From positions 1 to 39,435 of the forward strand of contig QHVE01000039.1 in the NCBI GenBank assembly GCA_003223455.1: a DNA stretch of 39,435 nt, written 5' to 3'. The position numbers and the translations under genes are program-made. Below, one piece after another: positions 36,651 through 39,435 of the stretch. Position 1 is the stretch's first letter, and each line of letters begins with the position of its first letter. The notes under the pieces were generated by a model. It did no database searches. It was not told where the DNA came from and saw nothing but the letters and a program-made list of their open reading frames with translations. This DNA comes from Gemmatimonadota bacterium. GTDB lineage: Bacteria > Gemmatimonadota > Gemmatimonadetes > Gemmatimonadales > Gemmatimonadaceae.

Positions 36651-39410
36651 TCATCGTCCGAGCCAATAATTCACCTTCACCAAGAAGATGTTATCCGGGT
36701 GCGTCGTGAACAGCGCGGTGCGGTCGCGCGCGAAGTCGAGGGTGCCCGTATACGAGAGCTGGTCGCTGCGCGACTGCGTCCAGACGAGATACAGCGTCGA
36801 GCCCGGACGGTACTCCCAGCGATAGACGACGTTGCCGAGGAGCGAGCGCGTGTCGAAGCTTGGGTTGTCGAAGGTGAACGGCTTGGCGGGGCCGCTCGCG
36901 TCCGGATCGACGGTGTAGCCCGTGACCAGACCATCCGCGCCGGTCGTCGGCGTGATCGTGCCGCGATCGCGGCCGTAGACGCTCTTGCCCAGCTGACGCG
37001 GCGCGTCGAACTCCTTGAAGTCCGAGTACGCCCCCGATGCGATGAAGGGCTGCAGATACATCTCCAGCGTCGAGTTCGCCGTGAACGTCACGGCGACCCG
37101 CGTGTCCATCGACAGCGTCTTCTGCACGAGCGACGAGAAGACGTAGCGGTTCCCGGCAAACGCGGTGGCCGTTGGATCTTCCACGCTGGTGACGTACTGC
37201 TGAAGGCTGCGCGTGAGGTTGTACGACGGTCCGAAGGTGAGCTGCACGCTCGACGCGGGCTTCCAGCGAAGCGAGGTGTTGATCGCCGACTGGAAGCCGC
37301 CTTCGGAGTTGCGCTGGAATCGCGGATTGACGTTGAACACGACGCGGCGTCGGGAGTCGGTGCTGACGTTGGCGGAGATCAGATCGCCGCCCGGATTCAC
37401 GCCGACGGGGCCGCCGCGCAGCAAGCGATCGTCGTAGGCCTGGAGATTGTGCAGTCCCCAGAGGTTCCAGCGCCAGAACTGCGGCGTCTGGCTCTGCAGA
37501 TAGACGTGCACGTCGCGGTTGGTGAGATCCCCGTCGAAGTTCTGTGACTGCTGCGCGCCGATGATGAAGGCTGCGTCGCGATACCAGTGTGTCGGTTTCG
37601 TCCAGCCGTACGCGAGGTTGCCGATGAACTGCGCGTAGTCGGCGCGCGACAGGAAGCTGATGTCGTTCACCTCGAAGCCGGGGCTGCGCACGTTCGCCTG
37701 TGCCTCCCAGTTGAACGAACCGCCGTCCTTCGCCATGCGAATGTAGGTCGCCAGACCGCGCAGATTCGTCGCGCCGGGGCGGTACGACGAATTGAACAAT
37801 CCGCTGCGGAACCATCCTTCGTCGCCGACGGCGCGGTCGGGCCGCTGGAAGTACCGCGCGCTCGACCGCTGCACGCGCTCGATCGCCGCCGAGTCGCCGG
37901 AGACGTTCGACAGCATCGCCGACGCCAGGAGCTGATAGTTCTTCTTGTCCCACGTCAGCACGAGATCGCCGCCGAACGACTCCGCGTGCGACGTCAGCCG
38001 GTCCCGCAGGGCGCTGTCGCCGAGCCGTCGTACCACCGACGTGCCGATACCGCCGATCACGAGATTGCCGTCGCGGTAGTCCTTGGTCGCGCGGCCGACG
38101 AAGTAGTTGCTGAGCGGCTCCACCTCCTGCTTCAGCCGCGTGCCGTCGTCCTCGATCACGCTGGCCACCTCCCGCCGCGTCAGGGCGTTCAGCAGACCGA
38201 CGGTGATGCCCTTGCCCGTGCGCCCGGTGATCTTCGCCGCGCCGAGGATGGTGGAGTTCTCGGGAACGTCGGCGTACTGACCGGCATCGTAGGCGAGGCC
38301 GGCGCCCTGTGGCGCGCGTCCGATGCGGCGCGAGTAGAACGACTCGATCGAGCTGAAGTTGCTGCAGAAGTAGCAGCTCGCGTTGCCGAAGTTGAAGATC
38401 CCCGAGCCTGCGACGAAGAAGGGCCGCTTCTCCTCGAAGAAGGTCTCGAACGCGCTGAGGTTCACCGTCGCCGGATCCACCTCGACCTGGCCGAAGTCGG
38501 GGTTGATCGTGGCGTCGAGGGTGAGGTTCGACGTCAGCAGCGCCTTCACGTCGCCGCCGAAGCGCATGTCCTGCCGGCTGCCGTCGTTGAACGGATCGTT
38601 CGGCGCATCGGGACGGATGTGGCGCGAGCGCGTGACGGCGTACGGCAGCAGCTCGAGGTGCTTGGGGACGCTCCCGATCCGGATCCCCTCGAGGTGCCCG
38701 AACCGCGACGGCCCGCCAACTTCGGTCTTCCTCCAGTGCGACCACTGCGTGTACTCGTGCGAGCGCTGCATGTAGCGCCGCACCTGCAGCCCCCAGGTCT
38801 GCACCTCCTGCCGCGAGAAGCGAAGCTGCGAGTACGGGATGCGAAGCTCAGCCGTCCAGCCGAGCGAGTCGATCTTCGTACCCGCCTCCCAGATCGGGTC
38901 CCACGACCCGTCGGGAGACGAGGTGCCGACGCTGAGGGCGTCGGTCTTCACCCCGGACGGATTGATGTCGAAGAAGGCGCGACCGAGATGGTCGTGGTAC
39001 GCGTCGATCACGATCTCGAAGTAGTCGGACTCCATCTCGCCGTCGCGACGCACGAGCCGCGTGACGATGTCCTTCGGTCCGTTCTTCTCGAACATCCGCG
39101 CGCCGACGTACAGCGCTTCGTTGTCGTAGAGGAATCGGACCTCGGTGCGCTGCGTCCCCGGCTTGCCCTCCTCCGGATCGACCTGGGTGAACTGGGTGAT
39201 CGGTGTCGCCTTCGACCAACCCTCCTCGTCCAGCCGCCCGTCGATCGTGACGTTACCGACCTTCTCGACGGCGACGGCCGTGGGGACCGGCACGGCGTGC
39301 GTCGACCTCACTCCGGTGACCTCCACTCGCTGGGCCGCAGCGGAAAGGGTGAGTGCCGCGGAGAGCAACAGGGGGACGGAATGGCGGACCGTGCGGATGA
39401 AGCGTGGCAA
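36651..39410 (-). CDS. DUF5916-type outer-membrane protein with CBM9-like N-terminal domain
   Basis: At least 919 residues. A signal peptide (HSVPLLLSAALTLSAAAQ) is followed by a carbohydrate-binding family 9-like domain (about 45-240: VTIDGRLDEEGWSKATPITQF, LYVGARMF, GWTAELRIPYSQLRF). Then comes the DUF5916 barrel-like region with its hallmark NPDFGQVEVDPATVNLSAFETFFEEKRPFF (about 310-340) and SRRIGR. The C-terminus is made of alternating strands ending in VNYWLGR, as expected for an outer-membrane barrel. A cysteine pair (SCYFCSNF) lies in the hallmark region. The first start codon in the window is a TTG at 39410, but the frame stays open to the window edge, so the real start may lie outside. 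Function of the family is not established; binding or uptake of glycans or peptides is possible. Confidence 0.88.
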   Translation of the reverse strand: MPRFIRTVRHSVPLLLSAALTLSAAAQRVEVTGVRSTHAVPVPTAVAVEKVGNVTIDGRLDEEGWSKATPITQFTQVDPEEGKPGTQRTEVRFLYDNEALYVGARMFEKNGPKDIVTRLVRRDGEMESDYFEIVIDAYHDHLGRAFFDINPSGVKTDALSVGTSSPDGSWDPIWEAGTKIDSLGWTAELRIPYSQLRFSRQEVQTWGLQVRRYMQRSHEYTQWSHWRKTEVGGPSRFGHLEGIRIGSVPKHLELLPYAVTRSRHIRPDAPNDPFNDGSRQDMRFGGDVKALLTSNLTLDATINPDFGQVEVDPATVNLSAFETFFEEKRPFFVAGSGIFNFGNASCYFCSNFSSIESFYSRRIGRAPQGAGLAYDAGQYADVPENSTILGAAKITGRTGKGITVGLLNALTRREVASVIEDDGTRLKQEVEPLSNYFVGRATKDYRDGNLVIGGIGTSVVRRLGDSALRDRLTSHAESFGGDLVLTWDKKNYQLLASAMLSNVSGDSAAIERVQRSSARYFQRPDRAVGDEGWFRSGLFNSSYRPGATNLRGLATYIRMAKDGGSFNWEAQANVRSPGFEVNDISFLSRADYAQFIGNLAYGWTKPTHWYRDAAFIIGAQQSQNFDGDLTNRDVHVYLQSQTPQFWRWNLWGLHNLQAYDDRLLRGGPVGVNPGGDLISANVSTDSRRRVVFNVNPRFQRNSEGGFQSAINTSLRWKPASSVQLTFGPSYNLTRSLQQYVTSVEDPTATAFAGNRYVFSSLVQKTLSMDTRVAVTFTANSTLEMYLQPFIASGAYSDFKEFDAPRQLGKSVYGRDRGTITPTTGADGLVTGYTVDPDASGPAKPFTFDNPSFDTRSLLGNVVYRWEYRPGSTLYLVWTQSRSDQLSYTGTLDFARDRTALFTTHPDNIFLVKVNYWLGR

Positions 39411-39435
39411 GAGAGCGGCTGCGGAGGGAGGGTGG

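Overview
The window is a high-GC (by eye close to 70%), densely coded piece of a Gram-negative-type bacterial chromosome. TolC-like, TonB-like and DUF5916 outer-membrane proteins, several lipoproteins, frequent GTG starts, and secreted M14/GH3 enzymes suggest Gemmatimonadota. That assignment is an inference from gene style, because no rRNA or other marker is present. No tRNA, rRNA, CRISPR array, phage or insertion-sequence transposase was found.

Layout. 1-540: 3'-truncated VIT1/CCC1-type transporter with an N-terminal ferritin-like domain (-). 652-1746: secreted double-PDZ protein (+). 1827-7387: GH3 glycosidase and M14 carboxypeptidase operon (-). 7652-13634: gltBD glutamate synthase (-), with a sigma-70-like promoter and a possible attenuator in its leader. 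13982-15061: HAD phosphatase and a degenerate response-regulator receiver. 15160-19588: Kup potassium transporter, a small lipoprotein, and one ORF fusing two complete LysR regulators (-). 19689-20642: PadR-type regulator divergent from a CsbD-like stress protein across a two-site operator-like sequence. 20859-21563: TonB-like protein. 21579-27338: ECF sigma factor, small membrane protein (putative anti-sigma), Spy/CpxP-like protein, TolC-like protein, adaptor and MacB-type permease, with no ATPase gene. 27397-27990: HD phosphohydrolase. 28060-28892: AAA ATPase pseudogene. 29109-29722: cyclophilin coupled to a 52-residue membrane protein. 29885-32404: Ig-like/IPT lipoprotein with a zinc-protease motif. 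32540-36445: alpha/beta hydrolase, unknown protein, PolX and endonuclease III (-). 36651-39410: DUF5916 outer-membrane protein, possibly extending past the window.

The most unusual items are five. (1) The tandem full-length LysR-LysR fusion. (2) Two copies of a nested hairpin element about 180-200 bp long, each starting within about 5 nt of a stop codon. (3) Other palindromes that also abut stop codons, with arms that are short tandem repeats or GTAC-rich. (4) A gltB leader in which two hairpins, one terminator-like, compete for the same arm. (5) An ECF-sigma-headed export operon that lacks its ATPase.
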